64,000 bases of DNA from Nocardioides lijunqiniae (lineage in GTDB: Bacteria; Actinomycetota; Actinomycetes; Propionibacteriales; Nocardioidaceae): assembly GCF_015024225.1 (NCBI RefSeq), contig NZ_JACJGM010000028.1:1-64000 (forward strand), read 5' to 3'. The notes beneath the pieces were generated by a model that did not search any database, was not told where the DNA came from, and saw nothing but the letters and a program-made list of their open reading frames with translations. The position numbers were made by a program, and so were the translations under genes. How positions within the stretch are numbered: position 1 is the first letter of the stretch; every line of letters begins with the position of its first letter. This document shows, piece by piece, positions 11,148 through 20,522 of the stretch.

Positions 11148-11979
11148 CCACCGGACCGGCGAGTCCCGGCCCACCCTGCTGCTCGACGCGGACGGCACCC
11201 TCTTCCCCTCCGAGGAGCCGGCGTTCGAGGCCTCCACCGAGGTCACCAACGACTTCCTGCGATCCCTGGGCTCGAGCGAGCAGTGGACGGCCGACGAGCT
11301 GCGGCAGCAGGCCCTCGGACGCAACTTCCGCAGCCTCGCCACCGACCTGGCCCGCGAGACCGGGCGCACTCCGGAGGACGTCGGGCTGGAGGCCTGGGTG
11401 GCGCGCGAGCAGGAGGTCGTCACGACCCACCTCGCCGCGACGCTGCGCCCCGACCCGCAGGTCACCGCCGCCGTACGCCGCCTGGCTCGCCACTGGCGCC
11501 TCACGGTCGTCAGCTCCAGTGCGCTCGCCCGCCTCGACGTCTGCTTCCGGGTGACCGGTCTCGCGGAGCTGCTGCCCGCGGAGAGCCGCTTCAGCGCCCA
11601 GGACTCCCTACCGGTCCCGACGAGCAAGCCCGACCCTGCTGTCTACACCGCGGCGACCCTCGCCCTCGGCCTGCCACCCACCGCCGCCCTCGCGGTCGAG
11701 GACGCCGTCTCCGGGGTGGCCTCGGCGATCGCGGCCGGCATTCCCGTCGTCGGCATCCTGGCCTTCGTGCCCCTCGCCGAGCAGGCCGGCCGCGCGGCCG
11801 ACCTGACCGCCGCCGGCGCTTCGACCGTCGGCGACGACTGGGCGGCGGTCGAGCAGGCAGCGGCCGCTGCCCACGGCGCCGCGGTGGACGCGCTGGTCGA
11901 GGCGGCGGCCGGCGTCGCCGGTCGTGCCTCGACGCTGGCACGATGGTCCTCGGTGTCCACAGGGGGTGCACGTCGTTGA
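11134..11979 (+). CDS. HAD-superfamily hydrolase (sugar-phosphatase type)
   Basis: 281 residues. A Mg-dependent HAD phosphatase: motif I DADGT (18-22), motif II around TVVSSS, motif III lysine in SKPDPAVY and motif IV VEDAVSGV. The alpha-helical cap inserted after motif I marks the beta-phosphoglucomutase/sugar-phosphatase subgroup. The GTG at 11134 uses the AGGAGG inside the previous gene. Coupling to a mannitol-type dehydrogenase suggests it dephosphorylates a polyol or sugar phosphate (inference). Its TGA overlaps the next gene's probable TTG start. Confidence 0.88.
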   Translation: MRRPDHRTGESRPTLLLDADGTLFPSEEPAFEASTEVTNDFLRSLGSSEQWTADELRQQALGRNFRSLATDLARETGRTPEDVGLEAWVAREQEVVTTHLAATLRPDPQVTAAVRRLARHWRLTVVSSSALARLDVCFRVTGLAELLPAESRFSAQDSLPVPTSKPDPAVYTAATLALGLPPTAALAVEDAVSGVASAIAAGIPVVGILAFVPLAEQAGRAADLTAAGASTVGDDWAAVEQAAAAAHGAAVDALVEAAAGVAGRASTLARWSSVSTGGARR

Positions 11980-13037
11980 GAGTGGTGTGGAACAGCTTCC
12001 ACGGGCGGTTCTCCGACAGCCCCCGCGCCCTGTGGGAGCGGCTCGCCGGTCGTGACGGGCTGGAGCACGTCTGGCTGGCCCACGAGGCGCACCTCGGCTC
12101 CTTCCCGCGCGCCGTGCGCACCGTCGACATCGAGGGCCCCGGCGCCCGGGAGACGCTCGAGTCGGCGGACCTCCTGGTCGCCAACACCCACACCGAGGTG
12201 GAGTGGGACAAGCAGCCGGGCACGACGTACGTCCAGACCTGGCACGGCACGCCGCTCAAGCGCGTGCACCGCGACGTGCGGTGGGCTCCCGACGGCGTGC
12301 TCGACCGCCTCGACCGCGACGTCGACCGCTGGGACCTGCTGCTGAGCCAGAGCGCCTGGAGCACGCCGCGGCTGCGCAGCGCCTTCCGCTGGAACGGCGA
12401 GGTGCTGGAGTCCGGCTACCCGCGCAACGACCTCCTCTCCCGGCCCGAGCGCAAGACCGTGCGCGCCGACGTACGCCGCGGGCTCGGCATCGCCGACGAC
12501 GCGGTCGTCGTGCTCTACGCCCCCACCTGGCGCGACGACGAGAAGGACCAGGGGTCCGAGCTGACCTACCCGCTCGACCCGGCGGAGCTCGTGCGTGGCC
12601 TCGGCCCGGGCCACGTGCTGCTGGTGCGTGCGCACTACCTCCTGACGGGGCGGTTGCGCCTCGATGCGCTGCCCGGCGTGCACGACGTGTCGCTCTACCC
12701 CGACCTGCGCGACCTCTACTGCGCCGCGGACGTGCTCGTGACCGACTACTCCTCCGCCATGTTCGACTTCGCGGTGACCGGCCGCCCGGTGCTGCACCTG
12801 GCGCCCGACCTCGCGCGCTTCGGCGACACCGTCCGCGGCTTCTACGCCGACCTCGAGGAGGTCGCTCCCGGCCCGGTCGTCTCCACCACCGGCGAGCTGG
12901 TCGACGTGCTGACCGACCTGGCCACGCTGGAGCAGGACTGGGCGCTGCGGTCGGCGGCCTTCCGTGAGACCTTCACCCCGCTCGACGACGGCGACGCCGG
13001 CGAGCGGGTCCTCGCCCGGCTCGGCCTGAGCGGCTAG
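11976..13037 (+). CDS. CDP-glycerol glycerophosphotransferase family protein (TagB/TagF-like)
   Basis: 353 residues. This family transfers glycerol-phosphate, or related polyol-phosphate, units to build teichoic-acid-type polymers at the inner membrane face. Signature blocks are TWHGTPLK, ESGYPRND, YAPTWRDD and VTDYSSAMFDF. The likely start is TTG 11976 (TTGA overlap with the HAD stop, AGGGGG upstream); GTG 11982 or ATG 11943 are alternatives. It is shorter than TagF and lacks a second domain, closer to a TagB-like primase or a stand-alone transferase. Co-operonic polyol dehydrogenase and phosphatase genes fit supply of an unusual polyol-phosphate unit. Confidence 0.87.
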   Translation: MRVVWNSFHGRFSDSPRALWERLAGRDGLEHVWLAHEAHLGSFPRAVRTVDIEGPGARETLESADLLVANTHTEVEWDKQPGTTYVQTWHGTPLKRVHRDVRWAPDGVLDRLDRDVDRWDLLLSQSAWSTPRLRSAFRWNGEVLESGYPRNDLLSRPERKTVRADVRRGLGIADDAVVVLYAPTWRDDEKDQGSELTYPLDPAELVRGLGPGHVLLVRAHYLLTGRLRLDALPGVHDVSLYPDLRDLYCAADVLVTDYSSAMFDFAVTGRPVLHLAPDLARFGDTVRGFYADLEEVAPGPVVSTTGELVDVLTDLATLEQDWALRSAAFRETFTPLDDGDAGERVLARLGLSG

Positions 13038-13924
13038 ACGTCCCGCGGCAGCCGTCCCCAGCCGCCCGCGGGGGTCCCCTCGACCGGGTACGCCGGCCAG
13101 CCGAAGAGCTGCTGCTGGAAGTGCACGAGCCAGGTCAGCACCCGCGGGTCGGCGTCGACGAGGTGCTGCCACCCCCGCACGAGCTCGGCGAAGAACGCCT
13201 CGGGCTCGAGCTCGAGGCGCTTGTCGTCGGGACCGAACGCTCCGAAGGTCGTGTGCTCCTGGCGGCAGTCGTACTCCCCCAGGATCCGGTCGGACTCCGC
13301 GACCACGCGCCGTCGCAGCTCCTCGTCGCGCATCCGGCCGACCGGCCGCGTGTGCAGGACCGGCGTCGAGTCGATGACGCCGACGTGGCGGTGGTCGAGG
13401 AGCTTCGGCCACAGCGAGTCCAGGCCCCAGCCCCACCCGGTCTCGCTGAGCTCGAGCGTGGGCAGCAGCCGGTCCAGGGCGGAGGCGCTGAAGCCCGGCA
13501 TCATGATCTCCACGAAGCCGGTCCACCTGCCGGCGAAGCTGTGGTTCTGCATCGTCGAGAAGTGCGCGAAGTACGACGCGTCCTGCAGCGCCGGCGCGAA
13601 CAGGTCCAGCCCCACCGCGCTCGCGGTCGCGAACATCCGGTTGATCGTGTCCGGGTTCGTGAGGATGTCGTCGTCGGGCATCCACACCTGGTCGTAGTCG
13701 CGCCAGCCGTCCCAGGAGCCCAGGAGCTCACGCATCCCGGACCACTTGGGTCCGGGGATGACGTCGGCGACCTCGCACTCGAGGTCGTCCTGAGGCGCCA
13801 GCGGCTGGTACGGCACGAGCACCAGGTCGAAGTCGCGCTCCACCTCGCCGTCGAGCCAGCTCGCGTGCAGCGACCTCCGGCCCACGCGTGCCAGCACCAG
13901 GTTCCTCGTCCGCCTCGTCGTCAC
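13034..13924 (-). CDS. DUF707-like protein, putative glycan-related
   Basis: 296 residues, GTG start. The fold looks like a glycosyltransferase relative: DYDQVWMPDDDIL resembles a DxD-bearing nucleotide-sugar loop, and GWGWGLDSLWPKLL with VLHTRPVG recall the DUF707 family. No signal peptide or membrane segment is seen. Its stop overlaps the convergent glycerophosphotransferase stop by four bases, so both genes end inside each other. It probably acts on a cell-surface glycan, but the assignment is tentative. Confidence 0.7.
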   Translation of the reverse strand: MTTRRTRNLVLARVGRRSLHASWLDGEVERDFDLVLVPYQPLAPQDDLECEVADVIPGPKWSGMRELLGSWDGWRDYDQVWMPDDDILTNPDTINRMFATASAVGLDLFAPALQDASYFAHFSTMQNHSFAGRWTGFVEIMMPGFSASALDRLLPTLELSETGWGWGLDSLWPKLLDHRHVGVIDSTPVLHTRPVGRMRDEELRRRVVAESDRILGEYDCRQEHTTFGAFGPDDKRLELEPEAFFAELVRGWQHLVDADPRVLTWLVHFQQQLFGWPAYPVEGTPAGGWGRLPRDV

Positions 13925-14399
13925 CCGCGTTGGTACCCCGGACGGAGAACTCGAAAACAGGGACAGGACATGGCTCCGGGGTCGCTGCCCGCCGTCGTCG
14001 CGAGCCGGAGTGCCGACCTCCGGCCGGCATGGGGTCCGAGCGGAGGTCGACGCCGGTGGGACCCGCTCGCGCTGGTGAGGTTCACCCGCCGTGGTGCTGA
14101 GTCACTACCCGTGGATCGAGGGCTGCTCCGACCCGGCCAGGCTACTGAGTGCGCTGGTGCTCCGCAGCGGTTTCCGGCAACTCGGTCGCGAACCCGTGAC
14201 AGGTCGCCCAGACCACCGCCGGGCTGCGGCCGTCCTCGCCACCTGGAAGGGCGATTCGCGAGCAATTGCCCGAACCCGCCCATGCGACGTACGCGACCTC
14301 GCTACCATTGCCCTCGACGTCACCGGGTGGACCACGGCTCACCGGTGCTGACGTCGAGGGCCCCGCGCGGCACCGCCGGCACGAGCCAGAAGGACCGTC
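13925..14399. other. 475-bp intergenic region with promoter-like AT patch, no gene
   Basis: This lies between divergent genes (13924 minus, 14400 plus). Short open frames here (for example 14091-14351 plus) have biased composition, no ribosome site and no family likeness, so I do not call them. A rare AT-richer stretch GAGCAATTGCCCG is near 14260-14275. A stem-loop at 14311-14360 is listed separately. Confidence 0.6.
14311..14360 (+). promoter_or_regulatory. Stem-loop in the leader of the 45-residue peptide gene
   Basis: CCCTCGACGTCA (14311-14322) and TGACGTCGAGGG (14349-14360) form a perfect 12-bp inverted repeat around 26 bases. It ends 40 bases before the GTG at 14400. It could be an operator for a dimeric repressor (TGACGTCGA core), a leader hairpin or a terminator; it lacks a T tract. 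Confidence 0.55.
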
Positions 14400-14537
14400 G
14401 TGACCTGTCTCGCCCTCAGCATCGCGGGCTTCGACCTGCCCCAGCTGCTGCTGCTGGTCCCGACGATCGCCTTTGCGGCGCTCTTCCTGGTCACCTGGTG
14501 GCGCGAGAACGACGACAACGGGGACGACCCGCGCTGA
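14400..14537 (+). CDS. 45-residue single-span membrane peptide
   Basis: GTG start with an AGAAGGA ribosome site. The product has a short N terminus, one hydrophobic span at about 14-33 (QLLLLVPTIAFAALFLV), then WWRENDDNGDDPR, a strongly acidic tail. The periodic codon use (GC-rich third bases) and clean ribosome site support a real gene despite its size. No homologue is recognised. It stands alone between the DUF707-like gene and a glycosyltransferase gene, with a 12-bp stem-loop in its leader. Confidence 0.6.
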   Translation: MTCLALSIAGFDLPQLLLLVPTIAFAALFLVTWWRENDDNGDDPR

Positions 14538-14678
14538 GCACGACGCCGCCGCATACCCAATAGGCGGGAACTCCGTCCACCCGTCGGCGCCAGCGGCTCC
14601 CGGAGCGCGATCCTCGGTCACGTGAGGCCACATGAGGGGTAGGCCGCGCACCCGGCGTGCGATCAGAGGGCGTGGGCG

Positions 14679-15545
14679 ATGACGAACGACGGCACGGGGG
14701 CGGGATGCCCGACGCGCGTGAGCGTCGTCATCCCTGCCCACGACGAGGCGTCGGTGATCGGCGCCAACCTCCGCGCCCTGCTCGACGGGACGGAGCCGGG
14801 GCGGCTCGAGGTCGTGGTGGTCTGCAACGGGTGCACCGACGACACCGCCGACGTCGCCCGAGGCGTCGACGGGGTGCGCGTCGTCGAGATCACCGAGGCG
14901 TCCAAGGCCCACGCCGTGCGGGTCGGCAACAGGTGCGCCACGGCGTTCCCCCGCGTCCACCTCGACGCCGACGTGACCATCTCCGGGGCCGACGTCCTCA
15001 GGCTGGCCGCCGCGCTCGACGACCAGGTCCACGCCGTCGCACCCGTCCGGGCGCTGCCGCTCGGGCGGGCCTCCTGGCCGGTGCGCAGCTACTACCGCGT
15101 CTGGGAGCGCCTGCCGCAGGTGCGGCGCGGGCTCTTCGGTCGCGGCGCCATCGCGCTCTCCGAGGAGGGGCAGCGGCGCGTGGACGCCCTGCCCCGCGTG
15201 ATGAGCGACGACCTCGCGATCTCGGAGGCGTTCGAGGAGGCCGAACGACGCATCGCCGGGGACGCGACGGTGGTCGTGCACCCTCCCCTCACGACGGCCG
15301 ACCTCCTGCGTCGTCGCGTGCGCGTCGTCACCGGCAACGCCCAGGCGACCGATCTCGGGATCCGGCACCGGGAGTCGGTCACGACCCCCTCCGTGCTGCT
15401 CACGATGGTGCTCCGCGACCCACGGCTCGCGCTCCACCTCCCCCTCTTCCTCGGGATCGGGCTCCTCGCCCGCACGAGGTCGCGCCGCGCCGTGCGCACC
15501 GGCGACTTCACCACCTGGTTGCGTGACGAGAGCTCGCGGACCTAG
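14679..15545 (+). CDS. Glycosyltransferase family 2
   Basis: 288 residues. A GT-A fold sugar transferase: SVVIPAHDEASVIG at the N terminus, VVVVCNGCTDDT, and the acidic HLDADVTIS block as the DxD-type nucleotide-sugar/metal site. SDDLAISE is a plausible acceptor/catalytic acid region. A C-terminal hydrophobic stretch (about 245-265) may anchor it to the membrane. GAGGG lies 7 bases before the ATG. It is probably transcribed with the large secreted protein that follows 35 bp later; donor and acceptor are unknown. Confidence 0.85.
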   Translation: MTNDGTGAGCPTRVSVVIPAHDEASVIGANLRALLDGTEPGRLEVVVVCNGCTDDTADVARGVDGVRVVEITEASKAHAVRVGNRCATAFPRVHLDADVTISGADVLRLAAALDDQVHAVAPVRALPLGRASWPVRSYYRVWERLPQVRRGLFGRGAIALSEEGQRRVDALPRVMSDDLAISEAFEEAERRIAGDATVVVHPPLTTADLLRRRVRVVTGNAQATDLGIRHRESVTTPSVLLTMVLRDPRLALHLPLFLGIGLLARTRSRRAVRTGDFTTWLRDESSRT

Positions 15546-15580
15546 CCCCGCATCACCCGAAGACGAAAGCAGAGCACCCC

Positions 15581-18500
15581 ATGTCGAACCGCGCGAGCCG
15601 TCGGTCCCCCCGTCGATCCCTCCGTCGCTCCCCGGTGCAGCGCCTCCGGGCCGCGGCGGTGCTCCTCCTGGCGCTCGGAGGGCTGACGGCGGTGACCACC
15701 TCGACCCCGTCGAGCGCGTCTCCCCCACCGATCGCCCCCTGTGGTGCGGGGGGCAACAAGGTGGCCTGCGAGAACAGCCTGCCCGGCACCCCGTCGAGCG
15801 TCTGGGACGACTTCTACGGAGCCGGTGACGACACCATCCAGGGCTACTCCACCGACATCAGCGTCAACGTCGGCCAGCGGGTCGACTTCAAGATCGACAC
15901 CGACGCGGCCGACTACGACATCACCATCTACCGCCTGGGCTACTACGACGGCGACGGCGCGCGCCGGATCACGACGGTCGCGCCCTCGGTCCCCCTGCCC
16001 CAGTCGCAGCCGGACTGCATCACCGACTCCACCACCGAGCTCTACGACTGCGGCACGTGGAAGGTCTCCGCCTCCTGGAACGTGCCCACGACGGCGGTCT
16101 CGGGGGTCTACATCGCCCACCTCGACCGCCCCGACACCGGCGGCTCCAGCCACATCACGTTCGTCGTCCGCGACGACTCCAGCCACTCCGACGTCGTCTT
16201 CCAGACCTCCGACACCACGTGGCAGGCCTACAACGACTACGGCGGCTCGAGCTTCTACCACGGTGGCGCCAACGGCCGGACGTTCAAGGCGAGCTACAAC
16301 CGGCCGTTCGCGACCCGGGGTGGCAGCACCAACCACGACTTCTTCTTCTCGGCCGAGTACCCGATGGTCCGGTTCCTGGAGAAGAACGGCTACGACGTCA
16401 GCTACCTGGCCGGTGTCGACACCGACCGCCGCGGCTCGCTGCTCCTCAACCACCGGACCTTCCTGTCGGTGGGCCACGACGAGTACTGGAGCGGGGCGCA
16501 GCGTGCCAACGTCGAGGCGGCGCGCGACGCCGGCGTCAACCTGATGTTCCTCAGCGGCAACGAGATGTACTGGCGCACCCGCTACGAGCCCTCGGCCGAC
16601 GCCGGCCACACGCCGTACCGCACCCTCGTGTCCTACAAGGAGACCTGGGAGAAGGCCAAGATCGACCCGGCGACCGAGTGGACCGGCACCTGGCGCGATC
16701 CCCGCTACGCCCCGAGGAGCGCGGGAGCGGGCCGCCCGGAGAACGCGGTGACCGGGACGATCTACATGTCGAACTTCACCGACCTGCCCGTCACCGTCAG
16801 CGCCGCCGAGGGCAAGACACGTCTGTGGCGAGGCACCAGTCTGGCCTCGATGACGTCCGGCTCCGCGGCCCTCGCGCCCCACACCGTGGGCTACGAGTCC
16901 AACGAGGACCTGGACAACGGCGAGCGGCCGGCCGGGCTGATCCGGCTGTCGACGACGACGGGCCACTCCCCGGAGTACCTGCAGGACTTCGGCAACACGA
17001 CCGCGGCCGGGACGACGACGCACCACGTCACGATGTACCGGGCGCCCAGCAAGGCACTCGTGTTCAGCGCCGGCAGCATCCAGTGGAGCTGGGGCCTGGA
17101 CGCCGAGCACGACTCCCCCTACGCCCCCGAGCCTGCCGACCGCCGGATGCAGCAGGCCCAGGTCAACCTGCTGGCCGACATGAGTGCCCAGCCCACCACG
17201 CTCGACAGCACGCTCTCGCCGGCGACCAAGTCCACCGACCTGACCGGGCCGACCGTCACGGTCGCCGCCCCGGCGGGCGGTGCGAGCATCGCCCACGGGG
17301 CGCAGACGACGCTCACGGGGACCGCGACCGACACCGGCGGCGGCCGGGTGGCCGGCGTCGAGGTCTCGACCGACGCCGGGCTCACCTGGCACCCCGCGAA
17401 CGGCACCACGAGCTGGTCCTACGCCTTCTCGCAGTCTGGGATGGGCGCCACCGGGCTGCGCGTCCGCGCCATCGACGACAGCGCCAACATCGGCGCGACC
17501 GCGACCCGCACCGTCACCGTCACCTGCCCCTGCGGCGTGTTCGGGTCCACCGTGCCCGCGGTCGCCGCCGTCGACGACGCGGCCCCGGTGGAGCTGGGGC
17601 TGCGGTTCCGACCCACCGTCGACGGGTTCGTCTCCGGGGTCCGCTTCTACAAGGGCACCGGCAACGGTGGCACCCACGTCGGCTCGCTGTGGAGCGCCGC
17701 GGGCGAGCGGCTCGCCCGAGCCACGTTCACCGAGGAGACCGCGGCCGGCTGGCAGAGCGTGCGGTTCGCGACCCCCGTCCCGGTCACCGCCGGCCAGACC
17801 TACGTCGCCTCCTACACCGCCCCCCAGGGCCGCTTCAGCGTGGAGCCGTGGGCGTTCGCGGCGAAGGGCATCGACGCGGTGCCGCTACAGGTCGACGGCG
17901 GCTACGGCTCCGTGCCGGCCGGCGTCTACGCGGTCCCCGACCGGTTCCCGGTCAACAGCGCGCGCCACGCCAACTACTTCGTCGACGCGATGTTCACCTC
18001 GGTCGACGACTCGCCCCTGATCGCGACCGACCCGTGGCCGATCGCGGGCTCCACCAGCGTGCCGTCGTCCACGCGGGTGTCGGTCAAGCTCAACAAGACG
18101 GTCACGGCGAGCAGCGTCGCGCTCACGCTCAAGGACGCCGCCAACACCTCCGTGCCGGGTGCCACGACCTACGACAGCAGCACGCGCACCGCGACGTTCA
18201 CGCCGACCTCGCCCCTCGCCGGGTTCGTCCGGCACACGGCGAGCGTGACCGCGACGGACACCCTGGGCAACCAGGTGTCGTCCGGCGGGTCCTGGTCCTT
18301 CACCACGGCCAGGCCGGCGAGCGCGCCCGGCGTGTGCCCCTGCACCCTGTTCGACGAGTCCAAGGTCCCGGCCCTGCTGGAGTCCAACGACCCGGGCCCG
18401 GTGACGCTGGGCACGAGGTTCACCTCCGACAAGGCGGGGACGGTCACCGGCATCCGCTTCTACAAGAGCGTCAACAACACCGGCACGCACACCGGCGCCC

Positions 18501-20386
18501 TGTGGACGGCCACCGGGACGCTGCTCGCCCAGGGCACCTTCACCGGGGAGTCGACGGCGGGCTGGCAGACCCTCACGTTCGACGAGCCGGTGCCGATCGC
18601 GAAGAGCACCCAGTACGTCGCGTCGTACCGCGCACCGGTCGGCCGCTGGTCGGCCGACCTGAACGCCTTCGGCGGCACCGACCTCGACCGTGCGCCGCTG
18701 CACGTCCTGCGCGACTCGGGCGCCTACACCTACGGCGCCGGGTTCCCGGGCTCGCCGTCCGCGTCGAGCTACCACGTGGACGTGGTGTTCGAGCGCGGAG
18801 CGCCGGCGATCGGCGTCGCCGGCCAGGACCCCGCACCCGGGGCGCTCGCGGTGCCGCGGACGACGCCGGTCAAGGTGTCGTTCACGGAGCCGATCGCGCC
18901 GACCGGCCACTCGATGCAGGTGAGCCAGGTGACGGGCGCGGGCCTCACCCCGATCGCGGGAGCGGTGACGCGCTCCCCCGACGCCACGACCCTGACCTTC
19001 ACCCCGGCCTCCCCGCTGCCGGCCGACGCCGACATCCGCGTCGTCCTGTCGGGCGTGACCTCGACCGAGGGGGCGGCGCTCGCGACCCAGACCTGGACGT
19101 TCCGCACCCGAGGGCCCGACTCCCCCGACGCCCAGACCCTGTTCAGCGACGTGGTGCCCGAGACCCCGGCGGCGAACGAGTCGTCGCCGGTGGAGCTGGG
19201 CACCGTGTTCCGACCGACGAGGAACGGCCAGGTGACCGCCCTGCGGTTCTTCAAGGGACCCGGCAACGGCGGCACCCACACCGGCTCCCTGTGGAGCGCG
19301 ACCGGTGAGCGGCTCGCCACCGTGACGTACGGCAACGAGACCGCGAGCGGCTGGCAGACCGCCACGCTGACCTCGCCGGTGCAGGTGAGCGCCGGCACGT
19401 CCTACCTGGTGTCCTACTACGCACCGCAGGGCCACTACGCGTTCACCCCGGGCTTCTTCACGAGTCCGTGGACCAGCGGGGCCCTCACGGCCCCCGCGGG
19501 CAGCAACGGCCGCTACCTGTACGGCGCCGGCGGTGGGTTCCCGACCGGCTCCTGGGCCTCCACGAACTACTTCGTGGACGTCCGGTTCAAGCCCGACGCC
19601 CCGACGGTGGGCATCGCCTCACGCGCGCCCGCGCCGGGTGCCGACGACGTGCCCCGCACCGCGAGGCCCGCGGTCACCTTCACCGCCCCGGTGGCCCCCG
19701 GAGGGTCGATGACGGTCACCGCGGGGTCGACCCCCGTCGCCGGCACGGCCCAGCTGTCCGCGAACGGACAGACGATGACGTTCACCCCGAGTGCCTCGCT
19801 GCCGGCCGCGAGCGACCTCACGGTGAGCCTCACCGGCATCGTGTCGACCGAGGGCGCCGCGCTCGGAGCGCAGTCGTGGACGTTCCGCACCGAGGCCGGC
19901 TCGACGGCCTTCGCGTCCCTCCTGGACGGCCAGGTCCCGGCGAGCCCCGCGGTCAGCGACGGTCAGCCGATCGAGCTGGGGATGGCGTTCACGCCGTCCG
20001 CGAGCGGCGCGGTCACCGCCATCCGCTTCTACAAGGGCGCCTCCAACACGGGCACGCACACGGGGTCGATCTGGACGACCGGCGGCGTCCGACTGGCGAC
20101 GGTCACCTTCACCGGCGAGACCGCCTCGGGGTGGCAGACCGCCACCCTCGCGACCCCGCTCGAGCTCACCGCGGGCCAGACCTACGTCGTGTCCTACTAC
20201 TCGCCGTCCGGGGTCTTCGCGATCACGCCCAGCTACTTCACCGGGCCGGTCACCGCCGGCCCGCTGTCGGCGCCCGCCGGCAACGGGCGCTACCGCTACG
20301 GCGCCGGGGGCGGCTTCCCGAACGGGATCTCGGGCGGCGGCAGCAACTACTGGGTGGACCTCGTCTACCGCCACCAGACGAACTGA
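15581..20386 (+). CDS. Large secreted multidomain protein: DMFase-like domain, Ig-like domains and four DUF4082 repeats
   Basis: 1601 residues. A twin-basic signal peptide runs to about 47. Residues 50-540 resemble the large-subunit C-terminal domain of N,N-dimethylformamidase (VGHDEYWS, LSGNEMYWR). An Ig-like domain covers about 555-645. Four DUF4082 units follow at about 648-806, 918-1071, 1184-1337 and 1442-1601, each with LGxxFxP, a FYKGxxNxGTHxG block, and NYxVD near its end. Three SbsA/Big_5-type Ig-like domains separate them (811-910, 1077-1177, 1342-1440), each ending in WxFxT. No sortase or membrane anchor follows, so it is released or bound through a glycan. Similar architectures are annotated as surface or carbohydrate-associated proteins; catalysis is unproven. 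Confidence 0.9.
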   Translation: MSNRASRRSPRRSLRRSPVQRLRAAAVLLLALGGLTAVTTSTPSSASPPPIAPCGAGGNKVACENSLPGTPSSVWDDFYGAGDDTIQGYSTDISVNVGQRVDFKIDTDAADYDITIYRLGYYDGDGARRITTVAPSVPLPQSQPDCITDSTTELYDCGTWKVSASWNVPTTAVSGVYIAHLDRPDTGGSSHITFVVRDDSSHSDVVFQTSDTTWQAYNDYGGSSFYHGGANGRTFKASYNRPFATRGGSTNHDFFFSAEYPMVRFLEKNGYDVSYLAGVDTDRRGSLLLNHRTFLSVGHDEYWSGAQRANVEAARDAGVNLMFLSGNEMYWRTRYEPSADAGHTPYRTLVSYKETWEKAKIDPATEWTGTWRDPRYAPRSAGAGRPENAVTGTIYMSNFTDLPVTVSAAEGKTRLWRGTSLASMTSGSAALAPHTVGYESNEDLDNGERPAGLIRLSTTTGHSPEYLQDFGNTTAAGTTTHHVTMYRAPSKALVFSAGSIQWSWGLDAEHDSPYAPEPADRRMQQAQVNLLADMSAQPTTLDSTLSPATKSTDLTGPTVTVAAPAGGASIAHGAQTTLTGTATDTGGGRVAGVEVSTDAGLTWHPANGTTSWSYAFSQSGMGATGLRVRAIDDSANIGATATRTVTVTCPCGVFGSTVPAVAAVDDAAPVELGLRFRPTVDGFVSGVRFYKGTGNGGTHVGSLWSAAGERLARATFTEETAAGWQSVRFATPVPVTAGQTYVASYTAPQGRFSVEPWAFAAKGIDAVPLQVDGGYGSVPAGVYAVPDRFPVNSARHANYFVDAMFTSVDDSPLIATDPWPIAGSTSVPSSTRVSVKLNKTVTASSVALTLKDAANTSVPGATTYDSSTRTATFTPTSPLAGFVRHTASVTATDTLGNQVSSGGSWSFTTARPASAPGVCPCTLFDESKVPALLESNDPGPVTLGTRFTSDKAGTVTGIRFYKSVNNTGTHTGALWTATGTLLAQGTFTGESTAGWQTLTFDEPVPIAKSTQYVASYRAPVGRWSADLNAFGGTDLDRAPLHVLRDSGAYTYGAGFPGSPSASSYHVDVVFERGAPAIGVAGQDPAPGALAVPRTTPVKVSFTEPIAPTGHSMQVSQVTGAGLTPIAGAVTRSPDATTLTFTPASPLPADADIRVVLSGVTSTEGAALATQTWTFRTRGPDSPDAQTLFSDVVPETPAANESSPVELGTVFRPTRNGQVTALRFFKGPGNGGTHTGSLWSATGERLATVTYGNETASGWQTATLTSPVQVSAGTSYLVSYYAPQGHYAFTPGFFTSPWTSGALTAPAGSNGRYLYGAGGGFPTGSWASTNYFVDVRFKPDAPTVGIASRAPAPGADDVPRTARPAVTFTAPVAPGGSMTVTAGSTPVAGTAQLSANGQTMTFTPSASLPAASDLTVSLTGIVSTEGAALGAQSWTFRTEAGSTAFASLLDGQVPASPAVSDGQPIELGMAFTPSASGAVTAIRFYKGASNTGTHTGSIWTTGGVRLATVTFTGETASGWQTATLATPLELTAGQTYVVSYYSPSGVFAITPSYFTGPVTAGPLSAPAGNGRYRYGAGGGFPNGISGGGSNYWVDLVYRHQTN

Positions 20387-20409
20387 CGCGACCCGCCGCG
20401 CAGCTCCTC

Positions 20410-20443
20410 GGGGGCGTCTCCCCTATTTAGGGGAGGCGCCCCC
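20410..20443 (+). terminator. Strong hairpin terminator after the DUF4082 gene
   Basis: GGGGGCGTCTCCCC (20410-20423) pairs with GGGGAGGCGCCCCC (20430-20443) around TATTTA: 14 bp with one G-U pair. The top of the hairpin is also the palindrome CCCCTATTTAGGGG. It separates the secreted-protein gene from the nucleotide-sugar operon that starts at 20523. Confidence 0.8.
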
Positions 20444-20522
20444 GCAAACGCTCCGAGGGCCCTGCGGATGCTGAAGCGTGGGGCGCACGGAGAACCGCAC
20501 CGCCGAGAACCTGGGGAGAGAC

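Noticed and set aside
14091..14351. 86-codon frame in the 13925-14399 gap
   Set aside because: No ribosome site, amino-acid composition like random GC-rich DNA, and it runs across the stem-loop at 14311.
13121..14563. 480-codon plus frame across the DUF707-like gene
   Set aside because: Antisense shadow with no domain; its 3' part crosses the intergenic region.
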